Made by a program: the position numbers and the translations under genes
Shown: positions 1 through 11,531 of the stretch, one piece after another
Position numbering within the stretch: the first letter of the stretch is position 1
Layout of the letters: every line of letters starts with the position of its first letter
Notes under the pieces: generated by a model
Database searches by the model: none
What the model saw: only the letters and a program-made list of their open reading frames with translations
What the model was told of the DNA's origin: nothing
Origin: Homarus americanus
Taxonomy: Eukaryota > Arthropoda > Malacostraca > Decapoda > Nephropidae
Direction: 5' to 3'
NCBI RefSeq assembly: GCF_018991925.1
Contig: NW_024754732.1
Location: forward strand, 985,001-1,049,000
DNA: 64,000 nt

Positions 1-208
1 ATAACTTAAAATGATTGAGCAGCACATAAGATCATGCTGGAATTTTTCTAGGATATGGCTGAGTGAAAATCAAAGGGCCAAGCCATAAAAACTGATGGTG
101 ATAGAAACAAGGGGATGTGGAGTGTTAAAATTGTAGACTTCCACTTTTTGATGGCAGTTTGCCTCCCTTTTTAATTTTTCATTGATGAACACGACGCGAT
201 GGACCCAA

Positions 209-244
209 CATAGTGACGTAAGATATCCATCTTACGTCACTATG
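209..244. repeat. Perfect 36-nt inverted repeat (16-bp stem, 4-nt loop)
   Basis: The arms CATAGTGACGTAAGAT and ATCTTACGTCACTATG are exact reverse complements separated by ATCC. Each arm contains a TGACGTA/TACGTCA core like a CRE/ATF-type site. The 13-mer TTACGTCACTATG recurs at 11,022-11,034. It could be a hairpin, a paired regulatory site or the fused ends of a small transposon; nothing beside it decides between these. Confidence 0.8.
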
Positions 245-737
245 CCTCCTGAGACGGTAGGATACTTACACCGTTTGTTACTAAATATTTAGGAATGAGA
301 CTAAATTATATCACCAGCTGTTGGAGGAGGAAGGGGGGGGGTTGCTGGGGGAGTCGTGAGGTATATGACTGGGAAAAAGAAACATCTGCAAGGGGCCTGG
401 CGGGCGGCGCTGACCACAGAGCGAGGGAGATGCAGTAGCCGACAGCAACCCGAGGCTACAGGGCATCCGCAGTGTGGCAAAGTTTATAGGTGGGTCAGTA
501 GTGTAAAATAAATTACTTGTTGGGGCGGACGAGGATCAAGATACAATACCAAAGAACACCATCGTAAGGAGAAGAGAAAGAGACCTCGGATGTGTCGGTC
601 CCTCATCGGTCACAGAGGTTAAGAGGGAAGTGAGAACGTCTACTCACCACCAAGCTTAAACTGATCTCTAAAAAGTAAATGGTTACTGGAGGGGTCCTTG
701 ACGGGTGTAAGGGAACAAGAGGCCAAGCTCGGGGTAT
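245..737. other. Stretch with no recognisable feature
   Basis: Mixed-composition DNA with one G run near 331-338. I see no open frame, RNA gene or repeat structure I can support. Confidence 0.5.
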
Positions 738-761
738 GATAATAATAATAATAATAACAAC

Positions 762-802
<41 letters not shown>

Positions 803-880
803 CAATAATAATAATAATAATAATAATAAACGGTTTATTAATAGAGTTGTAGACGGTGGCTGAAAATATACAAACTTACA
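738..880 (-). mobile_element. 3' end of an (ATT)n-tailed retroelement
   Basis: Read on the minus strand, a body containing a GGCTGAAAATATA-complement segment and AATAAACCGTTT runs into a long imperfect (ATT)n tract (738-829 on the plus strand). The same arrangement, with the same AATAAACCGTT motif before (ATT)n, occurs at 52,618-52,715. A looser relative is at 41,127-41,165. AATAAA followed directly by a simple-sequence tail is typical of non-LTR or SINE 3' ends. No coding sequence is visible and the 5' limit is unknown. Confidence 0.5.
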
Positions 881-1058
881 TTTGATTTAGACATAATGAT
901 ATAATATTCATTGAATACATTTACAGGGCTGTACAGTACATACATCAGGAGTTGTTTATTATTTTAACAATAGATGGGATGGTGCTGTTCTTATATCTAT
1001 CGGTGCGGGCTCTTATGGGCTGTATTTTGTTGTAGTAGCGGACTGTGCGAGGTGGGTG

Positions 1059-1060
<2 letters not shown>

Positions 1061-1101
<41 letters not shown>

Positions 1102-1117
1102 TGTGTCTGTGTGTGTT
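1061..1117. repeat. (GT)n microsatellite
   Basis: Near-pure GT repeats followed by degenerate GT-rich sequence to about 1,210. Confidence 0.95.
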
Positions 1118-1518
1118 TACCGTTATCTGTCTTTTGTGTGTTTGTGTGCGTGTGTATATTTTTTCTTTTTGTGTATTTATGTAGGTATGGTAGTGAATGT
1201 GTGTGTATATTGTAGAGTGAAGCGTACACGGGCCTGATACTCGGTACTGATCTCATTACTGAATAGAAACGTTTATATATAAGAAGTATAATTTTCATTC
1301 ATGACAGTTTGGTTAGGAATATATGAATAATTTTTAGTGGCGTTTGTCAGTTCAATGAATATACGTCTGAGTGAGTGAATGACGGCCCTGGTGGGAGACT
1401 TGTTCACTAAACCTTCCCCGGCTGTTGTGAAATATTCTAATACAATAAACAATAAATTAGTGTTTTGTTTTTGGTTACGACGTCAACAACTTATTATCTC
1501 ATACAAAGAACAGTGATC

Positions 1519-1593
1519 TCTGCTTAACACTGTACAATCTGCTTAACACTGTACAATCTGCTTAACACTGTACAATCTGCTTAACACTGTACA
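1519..1593. repeat. 19-bp tandem repeat, 4 copies
   Basis: The unit TCTGCTTAACACTGTACAA is repeated four times without substitution; the last copy lacks its final base. The perfect identity suggests recent expansion. Confidence 0.95.
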
Positions 1594-2920
1594 TCATCAG
1601 TAGAGGCGGTCAGGCCACGGTAAGTGAAGAATGACTCAGGCCAGGTCGATGACTAGCCACAACATTTACCCAAGAATCCTACATGTTTGGCCAGCTGTCA
1701 GAGGAGTTAAGCACCAGCTAACTGTTTACACCAGAGGAAAAAAAACAACTTAAAGGAGTATCGGCTACCTAGTGTGAGTGACAAGAGGACATCAGGGCGA
1801 TACAAGGAAGAGAGACCCAACTAAGATACTGTATAGGGAAATTTAAGATTATCACAGAACTCTTTGAAGGTTTATCGAATTGACGACCACCGAGAACTGC
1901 TGGGTGAAGGAGGTTAAGAGTAGGATCATCAGTGTGGGTGTTTGTACCAGCGACAACACGGATCAACACACAGTCTCCCACCAACACACACATAACCTAC
2001 GGACTGAATACATCACACACAGACCATCTACACAAATGGTTCTCTCAACACTGTCTGTGAGGGGACTGGAGCCTGTAAGTGATGGCTTTGTGGTCCCAGC
2101 CTAAGGGTAATACGCTAGAGAAAGGAGCCAGAATAAACAATTGATCATTCTCTTACTGTATATAAAGTAAACTATTTAACGTACTCACAGCCTCTTGTTG
2201 TCACTCTTGTAGTACCCATTATCCAACGCAATTTAAAGGTATCATTCCTCTTCTAGTTTAGCTCAGGCGCTCTACTCGTGGGTGGGTTTGTGTAGCATTT
2301 TGTAGAGGGCATCTCGTCATCTTTTCTTGGGTCTTTTTAACCGAGGATGAATAAAAGCAAAATGGAATAATTGGGAGATGAAGAAAATAATACGTGATAT
2401 AATGACATAAAAAAGAGTAGTTCGTATGTTGAGTAGAAACCTTATATAGACTATTCCTTAACTTATCAATATATTAAGAGGCCGACTGATTTATATTAAC
2501 CATTCTGTAAAATCCAGATTTATTTTCGGATGGATATTAGTAAATTTAATCTACATTACCTTTAATATACATTCCAGTGGGTAAAGTCTGAGAGTACAAG
2601 AAGGTCAACATTCATCAGGGATTGTACTCTGAACACCTGTGGGTACGAGTCCTAGATCTATCAGTCTCACTCTGGGGACTAGTTCTAAGCTGTGTTTGTG
2701 TACAGTGTTTCAGAGACTAAATCAGTTTCAGAGAAATGTTGCTGGAAGTTGTTTTTTCCACCGTGAACCAACAACAAAAAACTCCGTATTAAGGAACAAG
2801 GTAAACTGTGTTATAGCTTAAGAGACTACCACCAGGGGTCTCTGTACCAACACTCGTCTCGCTCATCACTGTGTTGTAGTCTCCTCCTCTCCCTTAGGTG
2901 GCAGACCAACCTCTATCTAC
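1594..2920. other. No gene recognised
   Basis: Single-copy-looking DNA. The open frames here are short (under 80 codons) and resemble no protein I recognise. Confidence 0.5.
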
Positions 2921-2924
2921 TAAG

Positions 2925-3060
2925 CAACCCAAAGCCTCTTAGCCTGGTAGCTTTGAGCCTGGTAGTCGGGTAGCCCGGAACCTGGCAGCCTGTCAACAGG
3001 ATGCCTGGCAGCCTGGAGATTGGCAGCACGGCAACCCAGTAACCTGGCAGACGGTCACCA
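2925..3060. repeat. Degenerate CCTGGCAGC/CCTGGTAG repeat
   Basis: About a dozen diverged copies of a short motif (AGCCTGGTAG, ACCTGGCAGC, TGCCTGGCAGC and similar) with irregular spacing. It looks like an old minisatellite. Confidence 0.6.
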
Positions 3061-3210
3061 ACAGGTTAGGAGTCCAGCAGCTGTGAGGACAAGTACCCTA
3101 ACAGCTTAGTGGCTTAACCTTATGTCAGGTAGCAGCTCTGACACCAGTACCCGAGCCGTATAACTATACACACTGACACGCACACATGAGTACAAACATC
3201 GTCATATGTA

Positions 3211-3323
3211 AACACGTACAGTTCCGTTCAGAAGTTCTTGGTACACTGGCGGTGAAGTGTGTTACTGTACCCTTCTTGGACGACAGGTCACTGCGCCGAA
3301 CCTCCTACCAACACACACACAGT
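3211..3323 (+). repeat. Left arm of an imperfect inverted duplication
   Basis: This segment matches the reverse complement of 4,122-4,240 over roughly 110 bp. In one frame both copies read a similar peptide with the shared pieces FRSSWYT, CTL, GRQVT and PTHT. Most differences between the copies change the amino acid and there is a 6-base length difference, so the pair looks like neutral repeat decay, not a conserved exon. Confidence 0.75.
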
Positions 3324-3839
<516 letters not shown>

Positions 3840-4121
3840 ACGGAAAACTTCAAGTAATGAATACAATGAAGACTTGATATTTTTGATATATGAGCTCTGT
3901 TCAACTATTTCTTATAGTGTTCATTCAAAACTAATTTCCCTATTTTATTCGGATATTCTAATGGCTACTCCTATTACTACAGATTTCTGCTCTTGTAAAC
4001 AAAATATTAGCACATCTTCATCATCCATCAGCAGTAACGTTGGCCGATATTCACAATAATTTCCTTCCAATCTCATTTTTGATGAATATTCGTTCGACTC
4101 ACACTGCTCCATCACCAGTTC

Positions 4122-4240
4122 CACTGTGTGTGTTGGTGGGAGGGTCGGCGTAGTGACCTGTCGTCCAGGAAGGGTACAACAGACTATACACCCTTCACCG
4201 TCAGTGTACCACGAACTTCTGAACGAAACTGTACATGCGA
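4122..4240 (-). repeat. Right arm of an imperfect inverted duplication
   Basis: Reverse-complement partner of 3,211-3,323. On the minus strand it lies in an open frame reading FRSSWYTDGEGC then CTLPGRQVT and PTHT. I know of no family with this sequence. Confidence 0.75.
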
Positions 4241-6087
4241 ACACATTTATTGGTACAGGTGAACATATGCATATAGTGGCGCTAAAGCACATTTCCGCAC
4301 ATATGTACATACACGGGCAAAATCACACAAACTTATATTGTACACGCATAAATATGGACACGCAGCAGATGTATGGCCAGTGATAAACTAACACAAAACA
4401 AAATAAAAGTTATCGCAGTGAGAGCTTTGAGTATGAATTAAGACGCCAAAGCTTGAATAACTTGTGCTTAACTGTGGCAAGAAGAAGACAAACATAGAGA
4501 CAGACAAACAAGGAGTAGAGAGACTGTTGAGGACCAGAGGGCCAATTATCACACCGGACCTACAGGATGCCAAGTCATGAAAACTGCCAACAGCTTCAAG
4601 AATTTCCCAGCATCTATTGTGTCTCGAGGGTCGCCAAAGATTGGTATTAACAAGTTTGGCTAAATTCTTGTTGTTGAACTCTGGGTTTGGTTGGTGATGG
4701 TGCAGAGAGAGAGAGAGAGAGAGCTGTGAGGTTGATACTGGTAACCTCCTCTGCCTGGTTTTCAAAGCTTATATCTTGACCAACAGAGAAACTCTTCTCT
4801 TAAATTTTGTTCTGCATGTCACTTAACTATTACTGAGGAGGTAATTTTGTATTTAGTAGAGCGACTTTTCTCTGACCACACACAAGAAACACTAAAAGTC
4901 CCATTCATCAAAAAGAGTGAATATAAATGGTAAGTTGAGTACGACAGTGTGACCCCAACAACACCGCTGCCTGGCCACTCATCACCATACCAACCTGCTG
5001 ATGAAGCTCACAAGTAAATATTGAGTCAGTTTAAGTTAATAAATATATACATACACTATTATACACTCATCTGTGCGTGTGTAAGAGGAAGTACAGTTTA
5101 GGGGAGTTTGTGGATACCATGTCCTACAGGATGACTGGGAGAATTGCTTCTTCCCCTGGAGGCTCGTCCAAGGAAACACGGCGGTGTAGGTACTGAGAGA
5201 AGCATTATAGGGAGGAACAATACTGTGCAGCACAAGACACAACATTAGCTGTGATCAGCCTGCAGTAGTTTAGCTCTATATATGCTGTGTCGTGCTGGTG
5301 ATGATAATATAAACTATTATTTGCTGGATAATAGACCAAGTGGAGTTTTGACCAGGATGCCAGCGAACGTTCTAATTTTATGCAAGAACAAAGAATTCGT
5401 AGTTTTGTCGTAAATTCGATTCGTAAATAAAGGTTCAAGCAGAGTGAGTCTTCGTTCTTCAAGACACTGTGACTAAAACAATGAATCTGTAAAGACCTGA
5501 AATTGTTGGTGTACAGTACAAGTGTAAACTGTGGTGGAGGTTAAAAGGTTATTTCATCGTAACGAAATCGTACGACAAGTATAGTAGAATAAAGGTAATA
5601 AACTGATCATCAGACGCGGGAATAAAGAGTCTGTGGTGCGCCTCCTCAGTGTGTACAGCCAGTGAAGCACAACAACACAACAGGTGAGGCACTTATTTGT
5701 TGCTTCAACTCTCCAGAACCGATGGTGTAATCATCATTAACTTCACAAGTTTCTGTTTGTCGAGCTCGGACGCGCGTCACTGGGACACTCATTTGCATGT
5801 TTATAAATTAGTCTAATCTTGAAATACTTTCTCTCTCCTCGGCGGCCGTGATTGATGCTTCATGGTCCTCGGGCTCAACACTCACTGCCTCCCTTGGCTA
5901 CTGTGTTGGTCCAGGAGAAGTTCTGTTGGCCTCAGTAATATACAGTATATCCAACTAATTTTGTGAGTTCTTTCCAGGTTAGCGGAAAACGCAAATATAG
6001 AAGAAAATTCAAGAGCTCTTCTCCTCTGGATGTGGCGAGTCAATAAAGGTGAAATCCTTAAGGTGGAGTTTACTGATCTTCTTCTTA
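4241..6087. other. No gene recognised
   Basis: Contains a short (GA)n tract at 4,704-4,724. Minus-strand open frames of 125 codons (4,388-4,765) and 85 codons (5,205-5,462) have no recognisable domain and are probably chance. Confidence 0.5.
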
Positions 6088-6132
6088 CGTACAGCGACAC
6101 ACACGTGTGTGCGTGTGTGTGTGTCGCACGTA
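6088..6132. repeat. CA/GT hairpin with extended flanking arms
   Basis: GCGACACACAC pairs with GTGTGTGTCGC around a short GT-rich loop (6,094-6,127). TACGT on the left and ACGTA on the right extend the symmetry past a small bulge. Confidence 0.7.
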
Positions 6133-6516
6133 GGGTGGTGAAATGCGTCTAGTGTGGCAGCACTATGTTAGTGTTAAGGTGCAAGCACTGCTTGCTCCCT
6201 CTCGCTTTTCAGCTGCAGCCGCTGGCTAGCCTTCGTGGTGAACAGGGAAGCAACTTGCATAAGTCTTCCCCTGCCAGTACTCAGCCTCTTCACCACCAAG
6301 ACTCCTGCTGTGCCTCCTCGTGGCAACACACGGTAACTGGGTGCCTCGTGGGCCCATGCTAGACCAGCAGGGGATCTCGGAGTAGCAGTGGGCCCCAGAG
6401 GGACGGCGCATAGGCCCACTGACATGTGGACGCGTTCTGGGGCCTACCAGCCATTGCCTCGCTGCCTTGCGGATTAACCTTGGTAGATATAAGGCTACGG
6501 GAGTAAACCCCAAACG
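6133..6516 (+). other. GC-richer block upstream of LINE A, possibly its 5' UTR
   Basis: Clearly less AT-rich than its surroundings and directly 5' of the first recognisable endonuclease codons of the retrotransposon at 6,517. It has no credible protein. It may be a 5' untranslated region joined to the endonuclease C-terminus by an internal deletion, since most of the endonuclease domain is missing. That reading is inference from position and composition only. Confidence 0.3.
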
Positions 6517-7044
6517 AAAAATCTGCATTGGAGTGTAATCTCCCAACGGCCTAGTCCTCCTCAGCAAGTGTGCTGCACACAACCTCACTATCACCAATAC
6601 CTTGTTTAGGCGGGCGACAAGTTCAAGGGTTCGTGGCAACACCCACAACCCAAACACTGGCATCTCATTGACTACATCATTGCCAGAGAAAGAGATCGCC
6701 GAGATGTCCTCATCACCCGTGCCATGCGTGGCTCAGACCACTGTGACACTGATCATCGTCTTGTCAGATCCAGGCTCTCACTTCACGTCGCCCTAAAATG
6801 GCAATGGCAGCAAGGCTCCAGAAGAGGTTTTAATACTAAGCGTCTGGAAGATCCAGCAGTAGCACATGCTTTCAGAGAGCAGCTCGAACATGGGCTTATA
6901 AATAACCCAACAGCAAAGAACGCGAATCCCAGATCAAAAGAATACACCAGGACTGGTTTGATGAAAATGACACGGCAATCAAAGTACTCATCGACGATAA
7001 ATGTGCTGCTTTTACTGACTGGCAGAACAACCCTCAGTCTCTGA
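6517..7044 (+). pseudogene. LINE A endonuclease C-terminus and linker (broken)
   Basis: In one frame the sequence reads CAAHNLTITNTLFRR, then switches frame at about 6,655 to HWHLIDYIIARERDRRD, TRAMRGSDHC and TDHRLVRSRLSL. This is the C-terminal part of an apurinic-type endonuclease/exonuclease/phosphatase domain. The TDHRLV motif (codons near 6,748-6,765) carries the conserved catalytic histidine. The N-terminal catalytic half of the domain is absent. There is an in-frame stop before SPNGL near 6,535. Another frame change around 6,950 (QDWFDEND) leads into the linker. Confidence 0.85.
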
Positions 7045-8660
7045 CCAAAGCTGATACCTTCCGTAAGAAGAAAGCGGCAGCCCAGCGGGAACTTTGCAAT
7101 CTAAAGAACGATTGGATTAAAACTAAAACACGTGAAGCACAAAAACTTGCAGATCAGCACAAGATGCACAAATTTTTCATTTTATGGGCCAGTCACTCGT
7201 GGCGCAGCCCCCCTCCGCTCATCTGATGGTAACTTCATAATTAAAGACGATGAAGGCCTCTTTCAGCGCTGGAAAGAGCACTACCCTTCATTGCTCAACC
7301 GAAACACCGATGAGGATGTCCTGACTACCCAGCAGCTCCCTCAGCATCCAGAGCTGACCCACCTCAGCTATCCTCCATCCCTGGATGAGGTAGCTACTGC
7401 CATCAAACAGATGGAAAATGACAAAGCCTCAGGACCTGATGGAATCCCAGCCGAGGTGTATAAAGTAGGAGGACCTCTACTTACCAGCCGTCTCCACTCT
7501 CTCCTGAAGAATATATGGGAAAAGGAGGAAATCCCCCAAGCTCTTAAAGACGCCTCCATTGTCAATATTTATAAAAACAAGGGAGACCAGTCATACTGTG
7601 GCAACTACCGTCGGATCTCGCTGCTGTCCGTAGCTGGCAAGAGTATCGCCCGAGTCCTCCTAAACAGACTTCTTCCTGAGGCGGAAAACTTCCTCCAAGA
7701 ATCTCAATGTGGTTTTAGAAATTTAGACCATCACATGGCACCACTGACATGATCTTTGCTGCCCGCCAGATACAGGAAAAGTGCAGAGAACAGCGTCATG
7801 ATCTGTACATGACCTTCATCGACCTAACCAAGGCCTTCGACTCGGTCAACAGTTAAGCCCTCTGGTGGACCCTCAGCCGTTTTGGCTGCCCACCAAAATT
7901 CATCGCCACTGTGAGGCAACTCCACTATGGCAAAAACGGCAGTGTCCTACACAACGGCACCCAGTCAGAGTTCTTCCCCATCCAACCAGGGGTTAAACAA
8001 GGGCGTGTACTGGCACCAAGTCTCTTTTCCATCTTCTTGGCTGCCTTCCTTACTCGTGCCAGTGCCAATTTAGCCGGCGGGGTGAACATCGTGTACTGGG
8101 TAAAGGGGGGGGGGGTTCTTTTCAACATAGACGACTCCAGGCAAGAACAAAGGTGTAGGCAGCTTCCATTACTGAACTCCAGTATGCAGACGACCTCACC
8201 CTTGTTTGCTCATACTGAACACGACCTACAGGAGATCCTGAACACCTACGCAAATGCGTATGCACACTTCGGCCTTGGGGTGAATGTACGTAAGACTCAG
8301 ACTCTCTTTCAACCTGCCCCTGCTTCAGACACACCTCCACCATCCATCCAGCTTAACGGTACTATCCTCTCTAATGGTGCCCACTTTCGGTATCTCGGTT
8401 CCCACCTGTCCACCACCGCAGACATCGATGAAGAGATTCAGCATCGGATCAGATGTGCATCTCAAGCCTTTGGCAGACTCCAAAATCGTGTCTTCAGCTG
8501 TTGGGAACTGAAATTATCAATAAAGCTGCATGTATATCGAGCAGTGGTCCTCCCTACCTTGCTCTATGGCAGTGAGATATGGGTCACATACAGCAGGCAC
8601 CTCAAGGCACTTGAAAACTTTCACCAACGTAGTCTACGTTCCATCCTCCGAGTTCGCTGA
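7045..8660 (+). pseudogene. LINE A reverse transcriptase (frameshifted)
   Basis: The linker (FRKKKAAAQREL) leads into an open frame at 7,132-7,752 with SLDEVATAIKQM, KASGPDGIPAEVYK, DASIVNIYKNKGD, NYRRISLLS and ESQCGFR, the N-terminal half of a non-LTR reverse transcriptase. A frame change at about 7,735 gives TDMIFAARQIQEKCREQ and FIDLTKAFDSV with the first catalytic Asp (7,821-7,823), then a stop. The frame from 7,911 has GVKQGRVLAPSLFS. The catalytic YADD box (8,183-8,194) is in a different frame from both flanks, and an 11-base G run at 8,105-8,115 is a likely slippage site. The thumb and connection region (YLGSHLSTTADIDEEI, LPTLLYGSEIW) is intact to 8,657. Confidence 0.92.
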
Positions 8661-9074
8661 GAAGACAAGAGAACAAATGCCAGTATTCTTGCTGACACCA
8701 ACTGTAGGAGCATCGAGGCTATCATTATCCATGAACAACTACGTTGGACTGGTCATGTTGCCCGCATGGACGACAGTAGACTGCCAAAGCAGCTACTTTA
8801 CAGTCACCTAACGAATAGTAAACGTAACGCCGGCGGGCAATTGAAAAGGTATAAGGATAGTCTTAAGACAAACCTGAAAAAGTGACAAATCGACCCCCTC
8901 ACCTGGGAGTCAATTACTCCACATTATAACGCTTGGTGGAGCACCGCTGTCAGTGCTTTCGAGTTAGCCCGACTGCAAACCGAGGTAGACAAGCGCCAAC
9001 GCCGGAAAGATGCTGCTATCGCCCCCCCCCCCTCCCCGCAGCAAATGGAGCCCTCTACTCACCAACCTCGGTGA
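8661..9074 (+). pseudogene. LINE A C-terminal domain
   Basis: In the same frame after the stop at 8,658 come EDKRTNASILADTNCRSIEA, LRWTGHVARMDDSRLPKQLL, an Arg/Lys-rich stretch KRYKDSLKTNLKK, another stop, then WESITPHYNAWW and ELARLQTEVDKRQRR. This matches the basic C-terminal extension usual in this LINE family (GHV.RM...RLPKQLLYG). A C run near 9,021-9,030 precedes the end. No complete C2H2 finger is visible. The 3' segment runs from here to the (GTA)n tail at 9,145. Confidence 0.85.
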
Positions 9075-9142
9075 CATCCCTAATAACTCATATCATTGTG
9101 TCATAGCTGGATGATCGTCATACTCGATTCCGAGTGACAGTA

Positions 9143-9268
<126 letters not shown>

Positions 9269-9800
9269 CCTTCTTCGACATCAGGATTTTTGATCCCATG
9301 GCCGTTTGTCACCGTAACCTAGCTCTCGATGCTGCACATAGGAGGAACGAGAACGACAAGAGAAGGGCATATGGGGAGAGAATTCAAAATGTCGATCAAG
9401 GCAGCTTCACTCCGCTAGTGTTCACAACCTCTGGTGGGATGGGCCCAAGCGCAAGATGTTTCTACGCCAGACTCGCGGAGCTGATCTCCGAACAGAAGCA
9501 GCAGCCCAGAAGTTATGTCACAGCCTGGATGAGATGTCGACTGTCCTTCTCTCTCCTTCGGTCGGCTTTGCTCTGCCTCAGGGGAACGAGAGCTTCTGCC
9601 CCTACTCCGTCAACTGCTGCAGATATCGACTATGAGGCTACAGTCACCGAATGCCGCATCGATCTGCGGCTCAACTAATTTAACACAGATAGGATAGTTG
9701 CTTATGTATTAGGATATTTAATATTAAGGTAAATAAATGGTGGCGAAGGTGTGGCTATTGGGGGAGGCTGGAGGCCATTTTAAAAAAAAAAAAAAAAAAA

Positions 9801-9802
<2 letters not shown>
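9269..9802 (+). mobile_element. LINE C: 5'-truncated retrotransposon 3' end with poly(A)
   Basis: An open frame, probably entering from the truncation point (DIRIFDPMAVCHRN...), runs to the stop at 9,676-9,678. It reads RNENDKRRAYGERI, GSFTPLVFTTSGGMGP, YARLAELISEQK, WMRCRLSFSLLRSALLCLRG. This matches the C-terminal tail seen after many animal LINE reverse transcriptases (SFTPLV.S.TGG, FYKRLA.L, R.SFSLLRSA..C.RG). A short 3' UTR with AATAAA at 9,732-9,737 leads to a 21-base A tract (9,782-9,802). It is flanked on both sides by (GTA)n. The visible tail has no frameshift, so it may be younger than LINE A. Confidence 0.88.
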
Positions 9803-9838
<36 letters not shown>

Positions 9839-9854
9839 TGTGTGTGTGTGTGTG
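9803..9854. repeat. (GTA)n then (GT)n, right of nested insertion
   Basis: About 11 GTA units continue the register of the tract before LINE C, then pass into (GT)n. Confidence 0.97.
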
Positions 9855-10679
9855 GACCACCTGGCAGCATTAGAGTCACGCCAGGTGTTACTGTCACCTG
9901 CTCGGCCTGACATATACTACTTCCTACAGTAATTTATGACATGTCCAGGTATTTAGAAGTACAGCATTTCTATTGTGTACCTGTTGGTCCAAGTGACACC
10001 ATAAAACTCTTGAAATATATACTGTATTCTAATGATCAGTGTTTCTTCACAAGCTAGGCTTTTTCCCCATACATACAACACACACATTATACAACACTTA
10101 CGAAGACCCATAACAAAATATTAAGTACAGTGTAGCAACATTATCAGAGTATCCATAAACAAGTGATAATGGATAAGTCAGTCATCTGTCATCACTATTT
10201 TGCTTCAAGAATAATTAATTATACCCAAGAAGACGATAAAATTACTTTACGAATATTTTCTAAGACCAGATATTCCTCACATCCTCAAGTTACCTCTTTT
10301 ATTCCCTCATTAGACATAAACATAAACATTATCTTGAGCCAATATTCTCCTCTTTGTTTACATTTACCCTCCCTCCCCTTCCTTCACCACTGTATAACTA
10401 TGTAATATAATATTAAGATGTGTGCTGCGGCTACCTACCCCGTGTTCACCAGGAGGGCTTGTCGTACCCATTCCCACGTGTTCCTGTTTATTTACGAGGT
10501 TCTGTCATTCGCTTCAATACGATCAGTTACGATATTTGTGTCAAGTTACAGTGCTTGAAAAAGTTTTGATCACCTTGTTCTTATTATTCAGCTCGTGAGT
10601 TATTCTATGTCTTAAGGGTTGTTCCTCTCCCGACAAGCACACTTCAATATGTACAATGGTTTATATACAAAGGAACCCA
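9855..10679. other. No gene recognised
   Basis: AT-rich DNA. An 80-codon plus-strand open frame (10,163-10,405) has no recognisable features. Confidence 0.5.
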
Positions 10680-10752
10680 GTTCTGCACTTTATCTGGGAA
10701 TCGAACCCTGGATTCTATATTTATGAGACGAATGTCCTACCATTGACCGTAA
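10680..10752 (-). mobile_element. tRNA-like head (SINE or tRNA pseudogene)
   Basis: Read on the minus strand, GGTCAATGGTAGGACATTCG resembles a pol III A box. It is followed by CTCATAA at the anticodon-loop position (CAT, methionine-like) and by CCAGGGTTCGATTCCCAG, a textbook B box and T-arm. The D- and anticodon-arm pairing and acceptor stem are imperfect, so it is unlikely to be a functional tRNA. It may be the head of a SINE whose body continues toward lower coordinates. Confidence 0.6.
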
Positions 10753-10759
10753 GTAATAG

Positions 10760-11531
10760 TTATATATTTTTAAACCTAGTGTAAAGATAATTAGTAGTGG
10801 AGGTTAATAACAGTGACATGGCCTCATGCCAGCCAGTGCCACTTTGCCTGATTCGGGATCTTGCCAGAGAGACGAGAGGGAGAGGGTTATAGGTGAGAGC
10901 ACTGGTGGTGAGGATGGTGGTGATAGTGCAGGTGACGGCCCTCTTAGTCAGCCACCAGCTTTGTTTCTATAGTGGTGGGCGAGGGGTCAAGGGCGGCCAT
11001 ACACCAGATAACAGCTGTTTTTTACGTCACTATGAACAGCTATAGTTGGTGAACAATGCTGAGGCTCGCGACGTGTGTGACAAGATTTAGAAAAATAAAG
11101 TGAAACCAATTGTTAATATTAAAGTAGAAATTAAAACATTACACAATTAAACTATTAACAAAAATGCTTCTTAAAATCTATCATATGTGAAGTATGATAT
11201 GACTGCGGTAAATATACGTCCTAATGACTCGCTCTCTGAATATGCTTTTCGAGCCCAGGTGAATTAATCCTGGCTACTGTGTATATCAAGAGTCACTGGG
11301 CTAGTACTAACCTAGCTGAGGGGCCGGTACAGTGCTTCTAAATGGGGAAAATGTCGGCAGTGAACAAAATGATAATGTGTTCAGTATGTGCTAAGGGGAA
11401 AATAACTGGCCATGGGAGGTGTCAACTCCACGAGGGAGATCATGGTAAATGTTCCCTAAGGCTTGTTGACACGGCCTTGTGTCGCTGGAGGAAGCGGCTG
11501 ACAGGTTAACCGATTAACGGAATAATTGTTG
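10760..11531. other. No gene recognised
   Basis: Mixed-composition DNA with no coding signal. The 13-mer TTACGTCACTATG shared with the palindrome at 209-244 is at 11,022-11,034. Confidence 0.5.

Noticed and set aside
3945..4310. Secreted cysteine-rich peptide gene on the minus strand
   Set aside because: The suggestive part duplicates 3,211-3,323 in inverted form, and the two copies differ mostly by amino-acid-changing substitutions.
6226..6663. 145-codon minus-strand frame
   Set aside because: Overlaps the LINE A endonuclease on the opposite strand and shows no domain of its own.
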